DNA of 64,000 nucleotides from Rhabdophis nuchalis (GCA_039707465.1 CM077648.1:69583619-69647618), one strand, 5' to 3'; shown: positions 9,051 through 18,875, counted from the stretch's first letter. Notes: generated from the sequence alone by a model not told the origin. Translations and numbers: made by a program.

Positions 9051-9422
9051 AGCTGACGAACTCGCTGAAGGTTATCATTAAAGATATCAAAACTAGAGAT
9101 GAGACTGAATATCCTTCGATGAGTAGAGCTGGCCTGTCTCTCAGATGTCATGTAAAAACAATCAGTGACAATAACGCTATAGTTTGGAGTGGAAGATATG
9201 AGATAAAGATTGTTGATAAACCAATAAAACCGGCGAACTAGAAGAAGATGATCATTAAAGATATTTAAACAGGAGCCAAGACCGAATACCCATTGATGTG
9301 TAGAGCCAGCCGAGCTCTCAGATGTTCATCAAACACAATCTATTTCAATAACAGCAAAGTCTGGAGAGACCAATATGAGAGAACGGTGATTGATAAGCCC
9401 ACAATACTGGTGACCCAAAGTA
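9051..9422 (+). pseudogene. Tandemly duplicated ORF remnant next to Polinton sequence
   Basis: Two similar units of about 190 bp (9051-9240 and 9241-9422) each translate to a related peptide. Shared blocks are VIIKDIKT/MIIKDI-TGA, TEYPxMxRA, LRC and DKPxI. Each unit is almost open, with an in-frame stop at the junction. I do not recognise the protein. Its position just before Polinton-like coding sequence on the same strand suggests a Polinton gene containing a duplicated domain. An independent repeat is the alternative. Confidence 0.4.
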
Positions 9423-9515
9423 CTAAATAAACTCATTCCATAAAAGTTTTGTTACCACATATGATTATAAAACCATTCTAAAATTGAATTTACTATAATT
9501 TTTTTTGCTATTAAA

Positions 9516-10050
9516 ATGATGAACAAAACAATCTTTGAGTTGCATGCTATCATGAAGAAGCAAGGTTTGCACAGCTACTCTAAACTCAAAAAGGCCGAGT
9601 TGATTGCTCTACTAAGTAGCATGCCACTACTTGACAAGCCAGTTCCTGATATACAGGTTGTGCCCATAATACCGGTTAGAGTGTCTATGCCAGTCTCAAT
9701 GGCCAAGAAAGCTTATGACAAAACCACATCTGTGATCAACACATTTGCTCACTGGATTATTAGCTATGTGTCTGAAAACCCAAAAAGAGTTATTAAAAGT
9801 TAGAAACCCTCAAATCACAGGTCAATTCTATCTTCAACAAGCTTTACAAAACAGAGTGCAAATTAGAGAAAGTAAGACAGTGGTCCAGGAATTTGCAAAG
9901 CAATACTTTATTAATGATATTGAAGGAGTTGATGCTACTATGTGTGTAAACATGATGAGAAACAAAGTTGTAAATCCCTTAGCTAATAATTGCATGATAA
10001 AATTAAATCTGGTTCTTCATTGCATGATGGAGCACATCAATATGATTTGG
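9516..10050 (+). pseudogene. Polinton/Maverick ORF remnant (SAP-like motif, PolB-proximal region)
   Basis: The first frame (9516-9803) has a short SAP-like helix pair, with KKQGLHSYSKLKKAELIALL as the core, then a proline/valine-rich linker and an FAHWIISYV block. A frameshift near 9790 leads to a second frame with IRESKTVVQEFAKQYFINDIEG and KLNLVLHCMMEHINM. This combination resembles vertebrate Polinton reading frames that lie by, or at the start of, the protein-primed polymerase. The catalytic polymerase part appears on the same strand at 31.5-32.7 kb. Two or more frame breaks make it non-functional. Confidence 0.6.
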
Positions 10051-10054
10051 GAGC

Positions 10055-10424
10055 TCCGAGGGGGAAGAGGGAATGGAGGTGTCAGAGATAGAGACAGAGC
10101 CTGGGCTGTCCATCAGCCCTCAGATAGAGAATCAACAGCTCCCAGGTCTGGAGATAACTCATGAGGAAGAGAAGGAACAACTGGGTCCAATGCCTGACAC
10201 ATGGATGTGCAGAAGGCAGAGAAGAACAGTGAAAATCTATGGGCCATTCCTTGGAATGGAAGAGTTACCACTGGTATTGAAGCTCCACCCTAGTTCTGGG
10301 AATAAAAGGCAGGGGACAGAGATGAGTAGGTATGGCAGTCATCTCCCTGCCAGTCCACCACTGATAGCCTGCACGTTTGAATCCTGTCTGGAAATTATTA
10401 GAATTCTTCTTGGAATCTGGAGCA
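10055..10424 (+). mobile_element. Possible LTR fragment (U3 with TATA-like box)
   Basis: Non-coding, promoter-like sequence with GGGAATAAAAGGCAGGGG at about 10296-10314 ends at a (GA)n tract. The sequence at 31239-31472, on the far side of the gypsy A stack, carries a CTCCTAATAAAGGC poly-A signal. The two may be halves of one plus-strand LTR. No TSD was established. Confidence 0.35.
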
Positions 10425-10428
10425 CGTT

Positions 10429-10429
10429 C

Positions 10430-10464
<35 letters not shown>

Positions 10465-10497
10465 AGGGAGAGGGAGAGGGAGAGGGAGAGGGAGAGG

Positions 10498-10566
<69 letters not shown>
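10429..10566. repeat. (GA)n / (GGGAGA)n tract
   Basis: Pure GA runs flank a GGGAGA hexamer block (about 10453-10500). The tract replaces the outer end of the gypsy A 3' LTR. Confidence 0.95.
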
Positions 10567-10568
<2 letters not shown>

Positions 10569-10783
10569 TAGCCAGAACTGAAAGTTATTTCATGGCTTCT
10601 GAATTTTACCCCCCTATGTCCCCTCCCCTCTGCCTGTCATAAATCATGTTCCCCAATTAGCATCGAAAGTAAATCTATGCATGCGCAGTCACAGGTCGTC
10701 CTGAGATTCCCTTCCCGACCACAGGAATGTCAAGAATTTTAGGGCAGCCAGATAATCTTCATGACAATGCTGGAACGTTGACA
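10567..10783 (-). repeat. Gypsy A 3' LTR, truncated
   Basis: It aligns by eye to the inner two thirds of the copy B LTRs and ends ...GTTGACA, followed inward by the polypurine tract (GGCTCCCCTC on plus). The segment TAGCCAGAAC at 10569-10578 is the reverse complement of the putative PBS at 18541-18550. Confidence 0.8.
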
Positions 10784-10812
10784 TCTGGCTCCCCTCACTT
10801 CCCGAAAGCAAC

Positions 10813-11380
10813 CTATGGGAAACAAAACAATTTGAATACAGGTGTATAACTTTGGGATGCATTCCCCCCCACAGGCTTGCTTGGATTTTCTGCATGGCAT
10901 TTTGCTATAAGGTGATCAGCTTGGATGTTTCTATGTTGCACCCACGATGCCTCCGATAAGGGGTAACCCTTCCACTTGATTAGGTATTGGAGTTGCCTTC
11001 TGTGCCATCTCAAATCAAGGATTCGTTGAACTTCAGGCCCTATGGCCTCCTATGACCATAGGGCCTGGGGGCACCTGGAGTAGCAGTCGAAGGGTGGATC
11101 CTATCACGGGTTTCAAAAGGCTGCTATGAAATGATTGGTGTGTCTTCCCCAGAAATCAAGGCAGTTTCAATTGCACTGTAACTGGGTTGATCATCTTTAC
11201 TATGGGGAATGGCCCCACAAATTTCGGCCCCAGTTTTTTGCTAGGCAGTCTTAGTCTCAAGTATTTTGTGGAGAGGTAAACCTTCTCTCCTACCTGGAAC
11301 GGCCATTGCAGAGCCCGGTGCTTATCTGCCTGTTGTAGGTTTGTGCCACTTTGGCTAGTGCTTTCTTGACATTTTCCCAA
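10813..11380 (-). pseudogene. Gypsy A integrase C-terminus and chromodomain
   Basis: Two frames give the integrase C-terminal barrel ([28 protein letters not shown]) and a chromodomain with the aromatic and WKGY signature (LQYLIKWKGYPLSEASWV). The chromodomain tethers integrase to modified histones and marks chromoviruses. A frameshift near 11050-11150 and a short terminal tail end the gene. Confidence 0.82.
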
Positions 11381-12201
11381 GTTACTTTCAACATCGACAT
11401 CAAAACAGTCAAGCTGACTGAGGAGGGAGGGTTCCTTGGATACTCAGGCATTGGGACAAAGTCCATGCCACTCACTATTTTGAATGGCGTCAGTCCTGTG
11501 CTACTATGAATAGCATTATTGTACGCAACTTCAGCAAAAGATAAAAGGCCTGCCCAATTAGACTGCTGATGGTTCACGTAGCACATAGCACCTATCATGG
11601 CGTTCAGTCTCTCGGCTGCCCCATTAGTGCTTGGATGAAAAGCTGAACTAAGACCCTGAGATGACCCAATGGATCGCAGGAACTCCCTCCAAAACTTAGC
11701 TGTGAACTGGACCCCTCTGTCTGAGATGATTCTTCGAGGTACTCCATGCAGTCAGTAGATATGCTTCATAAACAGTTTAGCCAGCTTGTGAGCCGAAGGT
11801 AGTCCGCTACAGGGTATGAAGTGTGCCTGCTTGGAAAACAGGTCTATTACCATCCAAATCACTGTGTTTCCCCCACTTTTTGACAACTCTACTATAAAGT
11901 CCATTGCAATCTCCTCCCATGGCCTCGTTGGTTCTGCCACTGTTTGCAGCAGTCCGGGGTGGGGTGGGGTTCCTGGTCGTCTCTTCATTGTGACGGAGAT
12001 GGTGCAACTTTTCATGTAACTATCCACATCTTTCTTCATGCCAGGCCACCAGAATTTCTGCCGGGCTAAGTGTAAAGTCTTTAGGAACCCAAAGTGGCCT
12101 GCCAGTTTGGCGTTGTCGCTCATCTGGAGAACTAGGATATGTAGGGATTCTGGAACATAGAGTTTCGTCCCCTTCCAGGTGAGGTCATCTCTCTTCATCA
12201 A
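11290..12201 (-). pseudogene. Gypsy A integrase core
   Basis: Pieces at 11752-12201 and 11290-11598 carry the remains of the HHCC zinc region (GHFGFLKTLHLARQKFWWPG with a damaged second CxxC), the catalytic-core entry MDFIVELSKSGG and IDLFSKQAHFI. The second catalytic aspartate region is in a disrupted stretch (11600-11750). Downstream is NWAGLLSFAEVAYNNAIHSS. A stop replaces a tryptophan or arginine near 11756, and there are frame changes. Confidence 0.8.
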
Positions 12202-12282
12202 GATGTGTTGGTTGTTTGGGAATCAGGGGTCTGCTAGCAGCTCAGTTTTGAGCCTTGTGGTTAGGTCGCTTGCGGGTTGGCC

Positions 12283-13019
12283 TCACTGGTCACAGTGTTG
12301 CCGCCTGGTGGTTACTTGGGAAGCTGTTTGAGTAGAAGGAATAATGGCGTCCACTAGGTGCTCACGTTCGCATTTGTACTGAGGCATGCAGGAGAGGGCG
12401 TCAGCTAGAAAATTCCTCCCACCTGGAATGTGCTTTAAGACAAAATCAAAACGGTTGAAATTTTGAGCCCATCGAACTTGTTTGGGTGATAGTATGCATG
12501 GGGTCCTAAGTGCTTCCAGGTTTTTGTGGTCGGTCCAGACTTTGAACGGTTTCTGGCTCCCCTCCAATAGGTGCCTCCAGGTTAGCAGTGCCCATCTCAC
12601 TGCGAAAGCCTCCTTTTCCCATGCGTAGGCACAGGGTTGTAAGTTTCCTTGGTTGTTTCTTTGGAGTAGCACCGCTCCCACTGCCATGTTGCTGGCATCT
12701 GTCTGGATCACAAAAGGTTGCTCGGGGTCAGGATGCTTCAGTACTGGCTCCTTTGCAAACATTTCTTTTAGCATTTGAATGCCTCTTCGCAGGTTAGGTC
12801 CCACTGTAGGGGTTGTCCCAGACGAGGTTTTGTTCCTGGGCTCCCTGTCTTCAGGTGGTCTGTCAGGGGTTTGGCAATCTTTGCAAAGGAGATGATGAAT
12901 TGCCTGTAGAAGTTAGCGAACCCTAGAAAGCTTTGTAGCTGTCTGAGGGTGCGAGGGGGTTGCCAGTTTAGGACGGCTTGCACTTTGGCTGGGGCCATCT
13001 CTATTCCCTCATTTGACAC
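12283..13019 (-). pseudogene. Gypsy A RT thumb, connection and RNase H
   Basis: The frames show QLQSFLGFANFYRQFI, the KHPDPEQPFVIQTDASNMAVGAVL RNase H entry with catalytic aspartate, WEKEAFAVRWALLTWRHLLEG and WTDHKNLEAL. RNase H removes the RNA strand during cDNA synthesis. Compared with copy B, a segment between QPCAYA and WEKEAF is deleted. Confidence 0.82.
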
Positions 13020-13323
13020 TCAGTAGCCCAGGTAGTCTAGCCGTGCATGGTGGAATTCACATTTTGATACCTTGACATATAGGTCGGATGCCAGAGGTTT
13101 TTCTAGTACTTGGCAGACCAGGGGTACATGATCATCAATGGTCTCAATGTAGATAACAATGTCATCTAGGTAGACAAGGCTCCCCTTGTAAAGGTGCTCA
13201 TCCAACACCTCATTTATTAACTGCATGAATACCACTGGGGGCCCCTGCAGTCCGAAAGGCATCACTTTAAATTGGAAACGCCCTAGGGGGCAGTTGAATG
13301 CTGTTTTCCACTCATCTCCCTCT
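13020..13323 (-). pseudogene. Gypsy A reverse transcriptase palm
   Basis: This contains MMPFGLQGPPVVFMQLINEV and the catalytic LVYLDDIVIYIET box, with both aspartates preserved. The N-terminal RT half lies on the other side of CR1 copy 3 and continues at 16074. The copy retains about 26 bp around the codons before the catalytic box that copy B has lost. Confidence 0.85.
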
Positions 13324-13557
13324 CTCTCTCTTTTTTATTTTATTTAAATTTATATCCCACCCTTCTCCACAGAGGACCCAGGGCGGCGTACAGGAAATTT
13401 AAAAACATACCAATACAAAGATAAATATATAATTTAAAATGAATATTAAACAGTCCTATCCTGTACTAAAACCAAATTTAAAATACCCAATTTAAAAACT
13501 TCCTAAAAGTCCCCATGGGAGGTTAGGCTAGGCCGGCTTGTTGGAACAAATATGTCT

Positions 13558-14418
13558 TTAATTGGCGGAAGAGGCGGAGGTCGGTGATGGTATGTAATTC
13601 AGGGGGTAGGTCATCCCATAGGCTGGGCCCACCACAGAGAAGGCTCTTCCCCTGGGTGTCGCCAGTCGGCATTGTCCGGCCGACGGCACCCTGAGAAGGC
13701 CCTCTCTGTGGGAGCGTATCGGTCTAAGGGATGTATGGGGCAGGAGGCGGTCTCGCATATAACTAGGCCCCGAGCCATGGAGCACTTTAAAGATGGTCGT
13801 CAAAACCTTGAAGCGCACCCGAAAGGCCACAGGAAGCCAATGCAGCTCGCGCAGGATCGGTGTTATGTGGGAGCATCTAGTGGCTCCCATAATGACCCGC
13901 GCGGCTGCGTTTTGGACTAGCTGTAGCCTTCGAGTGCACCTCAAGGGAAGCCCCATGTAGAGAGCATTACAGTAGTCGAGTCGGGACGTCACGAGAGCTT
14001 GAGTGACTGTGCGAAGAGCAGCCCGGTCCAGTAAGGGGCGCAATTGGCGCATCAGGCGTACCTGATGAAACACCCCCCTGGCCACGGCCGCCACATGGTC
14101 CTCCAAGGACAGCCGGGAATCCAGGAGGACACCCAAATTGCGCGCCCTCTCCACGGGGGCCAGTGTTTCGCCCCCAATGGCCAGAGTTGGAGTAATCTGG
14201 CTGAACTGGGGTGCCGGAAACCACAGCCACTCAGTCTTGGCAGGGTTGAGCTTGAGTTTGTTACCACCCATCCAGATCCGTACGGCTTCCAAACACCGGG
14301 ACAGCACTTCGTCGGCATCGTTGGGGTGGTTTGGGGTGGATATGTACAGCTGAGTGTCATCAGCGTACAGATGGTACTCCACCCCAAAACCACGGATGAT
14401 CTCACCCAGTGGCTTCAT
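13558..14418 (-). CDS. CR1-group RT, palm to C-terminus (copy 3)
   Basis: The 286-codon frame begins MKPLGEIIRGFGVEYH. It contains the catalytic YADDTQLY box, LKLNPAKTEWLWFP, RNLGVLLDSRLSLEDH, LDYCNALYMGLPLRC, ILRELHWLPV and the C-terminal RPIRSHREGLLRVP block. It is separated by one frame break (about 14419-14493) from the upstream endonuclease/RT frame. Together the two frames cover almost all of ORF2. Confidence 0.83.
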   Translation of the reverse strand: MKPLGEIIRGFGVEYHLYADDTQLYISTPNHPNDADEVLSRCLEAVRIWMGGNKLKLNPAKTEWLWFPAPQFSQITPTLAIGGETLAPVERARNLGVLLDSRLSLEDHVAAVARGVFHQVRLMRQLRPLLDRAALRTVTQALVTSRLDYCNALYMGLPLRCTRRLQLVQNAAARVIMGATRCSHITPILRELHWLPVAFRVRFKVLTTIFKVLHGSGPSYMRDRLLPHTSLRPIRSHREGLLRVPSAGQCRLATPRGRAFSVVGPAYGMTYPLNYIPSPTSASSAN

Positions 14419-14493
14419 ATATGTGTTAAATAGGAGGGGCGAGAGGACCGACCCCTGAGGAACCCCACATAGGAGAGGCCTCGAGGTCGACCT

Positions 14494-15996
14494 CTACCCT
14501 CCCGTCAACACATATTGCGACCGACCAGAGAGGTAGGACGAGAACCACCGCAGAACGGTGCCTCCCAGCCCCAACCCTCCCAGTCGGTGCAATAGGATAC
14601 CATGGTCGATGGTATCAAAAGCCGCCGAGAGATCTAATAGGACTAGGATAGAGGAATAACCTCTATCCCGCGCCCTCCAGAGATCATCGACCAACGCGGC
14701 CAATGCCGTCTCGGTGCTGTGACCGGGTCGGAAGCCGGACTGGCGCGGGTCTAGATAATCAACTTCCTCCAGGTGTCGCGGGAACTGTTGGGCTACCACA
14801 CTCTCAACAACCTTCACCAGAAAGTGAAGGTTGGAGACCGGACGATAGTTCTCTAATAATGCTGGGTCCAGGGATGGCTTCTTGAGGAGGGGCCTCACTA
14901 CCGCCTCTTTCAAGATGGCAGGTAAGGACCCCTCACTCAAAGATGCGTTGACAATGCCCTGGAGCCAGCCTCGTGTTAACTCCCAGGATGCCAGTACAAG
15001 CCAGGAGGGACACGGGTCCAATAAACATGTGGTCGCCCTAAGTTTCCTTGACAACCTGTCCATATCCTCGGTGGTAACAAAGTCAAACTCCTCCCAAGAA
15101 GGAACCTCAAGACTAGTCTCGGACAGTCCCACCGGACCACTGTCGATGGAGGGTAGCTCATTCCGAATCCGAGTGATTTTCTCCTGCAGATAAATCCCAA
15201 ATTCCTCTGCTCGCCCTTGTAAAGGGGCTTCCCGCGGCCTCTGATGAAGGAGGGAGCGGGTCACCCCAAACATGGTGGCAGGCCGGTTATCTGCGGATGC
15301 AATAAGGGTGGCACAATACTCACATTTGGCTACCCTTATCGCCACTAAGTAAGCCCTAATATGGGTTCTCACTAGTGTTCGGTCGGCTTCGGAGCGAGAG
15401 GATCTCCATCTGCTCTCTAGGCGTCTCTTGTGGCGCTTCATCTCCCGAAGCTCCTCAGTAAACCAGGGAGCCTGGGTGACTCGTCGCCGCAAGAGAGGCC
15501 GCAAGGGCGCGACTCGGTCCAAGGCCCCTGCGGCCGCACTTAACCATGCGGCCACTAGGTCCTCAGTCAAGTCGCGAGGCAGGATCACAGGCATTGGCCC
15601 AAGCTCCCTCTGGAACCTCTCCGGGTCCATTAGGAGCCTGGGGCGGAACCATCTAGGAGTATCCGGTTCCGCCTCCCCGCGGTGAGGTGTAGCGATTGGA
15701 AAGTCCAGCTGAAGGAGAGCGTGATCTGTCCATGACAAGGGAGTGATGGCTAGGTCCCCTATTCCCAGATCACAGCTCCACTGTCCCGAGACAAAGATCA
15801 GATCCAGCGTGTTTCCCCCCTCTTGAGTGGGGCCTAAAACTACCTGGGTCAGGTCCATGGCCGTCATGGAGGCCATGAACTCCCGAGCTGCTCCAGAGGC
15901 TTCGCCCGCCGACGGCAAGTTAAAATCCCCCGTGACTACTAGTCTGGGGGTCTCAACTGCTGCCTCGGCTATCACCTCTGGGAGCCAGGTATACAA
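14494..15996 (-). CDS. CR1-group endonuclease C-part and RT N-part (copy 3)
   Basis: Five hundred codons cover the C-terminal half of the APE-like endonuclease (GDFNLPSAGE, a LDLIFVSGQW block and the SWTDHALLQLDFP catalytic box), then a basic linker (KRHKRRLESRWRSSR) and the RT fingers and palm A (RPLLKKPSLDP, ENYRPVSNL, SGFRPGHSTETAL, LLDLSAAFDTIDHG). The first codons belong to the truncated end rather than a true start. The CR1 endonuclease nicks the target and the RT copies the RNA there. Confidence 0.83.
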   Translation of the reverse strand: MYTWLPEVIAEAAVETPRLVVTGDFNLPSAGEASGAAREFMASMTAMDLTQVVLGPTQEGGNTLDLIFVSGQWSCDLGIGDLAITPLSWTDHALLQLDFPIATPHRGEAEPDTPRWFRPRLLMDPERFQRELGPMPVILPRDLTEDLVAAWLSAAAGALDRVAPLRPLLRRRVTQAPWFTEELREMKRHKRRLESRWRSSRSEADRTLVRTHIRAYLVAIRVAKCEYCATLIASADNRPATMFGVTRSLLHQRPREAPLQGRAEEFGIYLQEKITRIRNELPSIDSGPVGLSETSLEVPSWEEFDFVTTEDMDRLSRKLRATTCLLDPCPSWLVLASWELTRGWLQGIVNASLSEGSLPAILKEAVVRPLLKKPSLDPALLENYRPVSNLHFLVKVVESVVAQQFPRHLEEVDYLDPRQSGFRPGHSTETALAALVDDLWRARDRGYSSILVLLDLSAAFDTIDHGILLHRLGGLGLGGTVLRWFSSYLSGRSQYVLTGG

Positions 15997-16990
15997 CTAA
16001 CACACCCAACTGCCTCCCTAGGCCCCATCTCACGCAGAGAGATTCACACCCGGTTGTCTGAGGGACTGTGGTACATACTCGGTAGTATGCTTCTCTGAGG
16101 TCTAGTTTGGTGAAGACTTTTCCCTTGGCCAAGTGAGATAGCATGTCCTTCATGAAGGGGAGGGGGTATAGGTTGTGTACACACACCCCGTTTAACCCTC
16201 GAAAGTCCACACACAGCCTCATAGTTCCGTCTTTTTTCTCCTTGAAGAGGACTGGTGCTGCGACCCATGGCTTGGTTGGCTCAATGAACCCCCTTGCTAC
16301 GTTTTTGTCTATGTATTCGTGCATCTCTTGCATTTCCTGGGGTGTCATGGCGTACAATTTGGGCTTGGGTAATTTTGCCCTAGGGTTGATTTCGATGGCA
16401 CAGTCTCTCTCCCGGCGGGGAGGCAGAAAATTGCACTTGGTCTTGCTGCATACTTCTGTGAGATATTGATATCCCATTGGAATCCGTTCAGCCTCTGGGG
16501 TTTTGTCAGATGTGGTTGCCAGTTGTTCTCGTGGGCCCTCTTGGGGAGTTCCCAGCATGGGTATCATTTCTGCTTGCTCGTGGGGGAGGGGTTGAGGGCA
16601 CCTTGATATGCTAAATTTGTGGGTACCCCCATGCCACCAGATGGTCGGTCCCCACTTGTCTAGCCAGGAAAGTCCCAGTATGACTGCGTCTGTCATTTTG
16701 GGGGCTATTAGGAATCGAATTACTTCCCAGTGATCCGCTAATTCTAGTCTCACTGGTTCAGTTAGGTGGGTGACATAGGCTCTTCCCATTAGGGACCCTT
16801 CAACCTGCTCAAAACGGATTGGGTGGGCCAATCTTTTTCCTCTGATCCCCAGTTTCAGGACTGTGGTTAGGTTGATCAAGCATCTCGTACAGCCTGAGTC
16901 TACTAGCGCTTGAAAATCCCCCCGATTTCCTGTTTTTGGGGCTGTGAGGCATATTGGAAAAAGGAAAGGGTGAATTGATTCACTCACCAT
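15953..16990 (-). pseudogene. Gypsy A protease and N-terminal RT, fused to CR1 endonuclease
   Basis: Residues 1-60 hold a retropepsin-like active site (ALVDSGCTRCLINLTTV), then a linker and the RT entry (KPKLYAMTPQEMQEMHEYID, FIEPTKPWVAAPVLFKEKKDG, LCVDFRGLNGVCVHNLYPLP, GKVFTKLDLREAYYRV with the first catalytic aspartate). At about codon 305 the frame passes without a stop into the antisense-inserted CR1 endonuclease (TTGCESLCVRWGLGRQ), giving a 345-aa chimeric frame. This is a by-product of insertion, not a gene. Confidence 0.8.
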
Positions 16991-17137
16991 TGGGTCATTT
17001 TCTCCATCGTCTTTGCTGTCATATTATTCAGGTGACTGGTTGTTGTTGCTTGAGGTTCCACCACTTTTGCTTGAGGAGGAAGAGGCTTCTGCAGCTTGCA
17101 GGGCTTTCCCGGACGTGTTGGTGGTTCGTTTAGGGCC

Positions 17138-17437
17138 TCATTCTGATTGTGTCCTGGGTGGTGGGTCTGACCTTGTTTTTGAGGTTGGGGTTGGACATGC
17201 AGCTGCCATATGGCCCATTCCTTCGCATCTGTAACATTTCAGGGGACCTTGTGGGAGGGCTGGTCTCAGGGCCCGCTGTGGTGCTGTGGTTCCCCGCTGG
17301 CTGGGTGGTCTCAGGTCAGGTTGACCTCCCTCTTTTGCCCCTGGTTGCTTTCTCATGCCGTTGGTTTGCAGCCCGTTGTCGACTCTCGTTGCTACTCGGA
17401 ACCACTCAGAGAGTTGATTTGGGATGTTGCAATACAA
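17138..17437 (-). pseudogene. Gypsy A gag nucleocapsid (CCHC zinc knuckle)
   Basis: The frame contains one retroviral-type knuckle CYRCEGMGHMAAACP near its C-terminus, in a proline- and arginine-rich context. It binds genomic RNA in the particle. An inserted CR1 tail interrupts the gene just upstream, at 17437-17519. Confidence 0.82.
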
Positions 17438-17519
17438 TTTATTAGACTTTAGACTTTTATCCCGCGCCTATCTCCCCGAAGGGACTCAGGGTGGCAGTTA
17501 CCCCGAAGGGACTCAGGGT
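17437..17519 (-). mobile_element. Ultrashort CR1 3'-tail insertion in gypsy A gag
   Basis: Compared with copy B (CACAATATGCAGTTAC), copy A has about 80 extra bases holding a CR1-like 3' hairpin (CCCGCGCC...CCCCGAAGGGACTCAGGGTGG) plus a repeated ACCCCGAAGGGACTCAGGGT block. It looks like an extremely 5'-truncated CR1 insertion with a local duplication. Confidence 0.6.
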
Positions 17520-17690
17520 ATGCAGTTACCTGGGCAATTTGCTTATCCAGGCTTGTTCTGAAAAAGCGCACGAGCAGCTGCTGTGTAAAGGGGGTAAATT
17601 TCCTATGACCTTCCTAAATTCACGTATGTGCTCTTTGATAGGGTGGTCCCTCTGCTTTAGGTTGCTAAGTTCCTCTTCCCCATATGGGTC

Positions 17691-18446
17691 CTACTCCTCC
17701 CCTTCCTCAAACCTGGCCTCTAGCAGTCGCAGGAAGTCATCTATGTCTTGCAGTTGGGGGGGGGCTCTCCTCTTGTGGAAGGCTGCTAGCCATTCCCTTG
17801 CTTCTCCCATCAAACCCTCTGCAATGGTATTCACCATGGATGCTGGGGATTGGAAGAGGTGCCGATAGCATTCTAGGTGGATATCAGCTGAATCAAGGAA
17901 TAGGGCTAGCTGGTCTCCGTCAAACTTTCCCCTGAATTTGGGTGGGTCATTCAGCACTACTCCCCCAACCTCCTGCTGGCCTCTGTATGTTTGTGCCTGA
18001 TATGGCTGGCTGTCTTCCTCTCCTCTAGTTTGGAGGGAGGGAGGGGTTTTCCTCTTCTGGGCTGCCTGCCTGTTGTGTGGGAGGGGCCTTGCTTTTAGTC
18101 TCGGACTCCTTCTCCTTTTGTTGGGTGGAGGGGGGTGGCTGTGCTCCCGTCTGCATCTCCTCCCCTCAACAGGATCAGATATCTCTCCCCTCTCTGTTTG
18201 GCAGCATGATGGAACCTCATCAGCCAGGGTTGTCTGTTTAAAAACCTCCCTCTGTTGTTCGATTTCACTCTCCAGGGGTTCCATCTGGGGTTTGGGGAGC
18301 CTGGCTTGTGTCCAGTCCCACCTCCAGTCCACCCTTGCTAGCTTGCTTGAGACCCTTTCCTGTGTCTGGGGGCTAGGGCAAGGGATTTTCCAGCAATACT
18401 TATCTTCTCTTGCTTCTGCTTCTGAGAAAGGCATCGCTGCAATCAA
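17691..18446 (-). pseudogene. Gypsy A gag, matrix/capsid part
   Basis: The 251-codon frame has a basic proline-rich N-terminal region (PPPPNKRRRSPRLKARPLPH) and a retrotransposon capsid core (LNDPPKFRGKFDGDQLALFL, ADIHLECYRHLF, ARFEEGEE). It matches the copy B gag at 38689-39467. The gag protein forms the particle that packages the RNA. The start is not certain because the frame opens within the leader. Confidence 0.75.
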
Positions 18447-18540
18447 TCTCTTGTTGCCTGATTTTTATCTCCGTGCAGCCCAAAGGTTGAGGGGGAGTGC
18501 TCAGAGAGCTGGGCTTCAGGAAACCCAGAAAAAAAAATCT

Positions 18541-18550
18541 GTTCTGGCTA
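18541..18550 (-). promoter_or_regulatory. Putative self-priming PBS of gypsy A
   Basis: GTTCTGGCTA on plus lies two bases outside the 5' LTR. Its exact reverse complement TAGCCAGAAC occurs inside both LTRs (10569-10578 and 18655-18664). No tRNA-type TGG PBS is present at the LTR edge. The arrangement fits Tf1/sushi-type self-priming, where the RNA 5' end folds back on the PBS. Confidence 0.7.
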
Positions 18551-18552
18551 TC

Positions 18553-18675
18553 TGTGAAGCTCCCAAGAGAAAACCCCAATTAATTCACGGCCTCAAGATA
18601 AAGTTCAAAAAACATCCATTTATTAGGATTAACATCTTGGCTGAACCTCTAGTGTAGCCAGAACTGAAAGTTATT
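18553..18675 (-). repeat. Gypsy A 5' LTR, outer part
   Basis: It starts TGTGAAGCTCCC (TGTCAAGCTCCC in copy B) and follows the copy B LTR for about 120 bp until CR1 copy 4 interrupts it after GAAAGTTATTT. The rest is probably 31050-31238. Confidence 0.75.
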
Positions 18676-18679
18676 TGAT

Positions 18680-18708
18680 ATTTCATTTCATTTCATTTCA
18701 TTTCATTT
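18680..18708. repeat. (TTTCA)n microsatellite at CR1 tail
   Basis: Five to six TTTCA units lie at the 3' end of CR1 copy 4. Confidence 0.9.
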
Positions 18709-18875
18709 ATTTGGATTTATATACCGCCCTTTCTCCCTTATGGGACTCAGGGCGGTGAACAGGCGATAATAAAAACAACAATAAAACATCTGATACAGTA
18801 ACTATACTAAAAATAAATTAAACACAGGCCTGTTCTAAAATACCCTCTAAAACCCCTAGTAAAAGCAAATTAAAA

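Larger units (their letters stand above)
13324..16073 (-). mobile_element. L3/L2-like CR1 LINE (copy 3) inserted in gypsy A RT
   Basis: The 3' tail at 13324-13345 (T/A-rich) is followed by the CCACCCTTCTCC...GGACCCAGGGCGGCG hairpin. The element runs through RT and endonuclease to a 5' truncation near 16073, inside the endonuclease. Gypsy RT sequence flanks both sides and is collinear with copy B, which proves the nesting. Confidence 0.88.
10567..18675 (-). mobile_element. Ty3/gypsy chromovirus-like LTR retrotransposon, copy A
   Basis: Read on the minus strand the order is 5' LTR (from 18553), PBS, gag with CCHC knuckle, protease, RT, RNase H, integrase, chromodomain, polypurine tract and 3' LTR (ending 10567). 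The 3' LTR is truncated by a (GA)n tract. The RT is interrupted by CR1 copy 3 (13324-16073), and gag contains an ~80-bp CR1 tail. The 5' LTR is cut at 18675 by CR1 copy 4 and seems to resume at about 31050-31238. All frames are broken. It is the same family as copy B (34472-40439). Confidence 0.88.

Noticed and set aside
10073..10642. 189-codon frame with RERER/GRGRG runs
   Set aside because: It crosses an LTR-like fragment, the (GA)n tract and the gypsy A LTR. Not a gene.
13345..13400. CR1 3' hairpin considered as tRNA/SINE
   Set aside because: The stem GCCC...GGGC is the LINE 3' end. There are no A/B boxes or cloverleaf, and no tRNA-derived SINE head was seen in the window.
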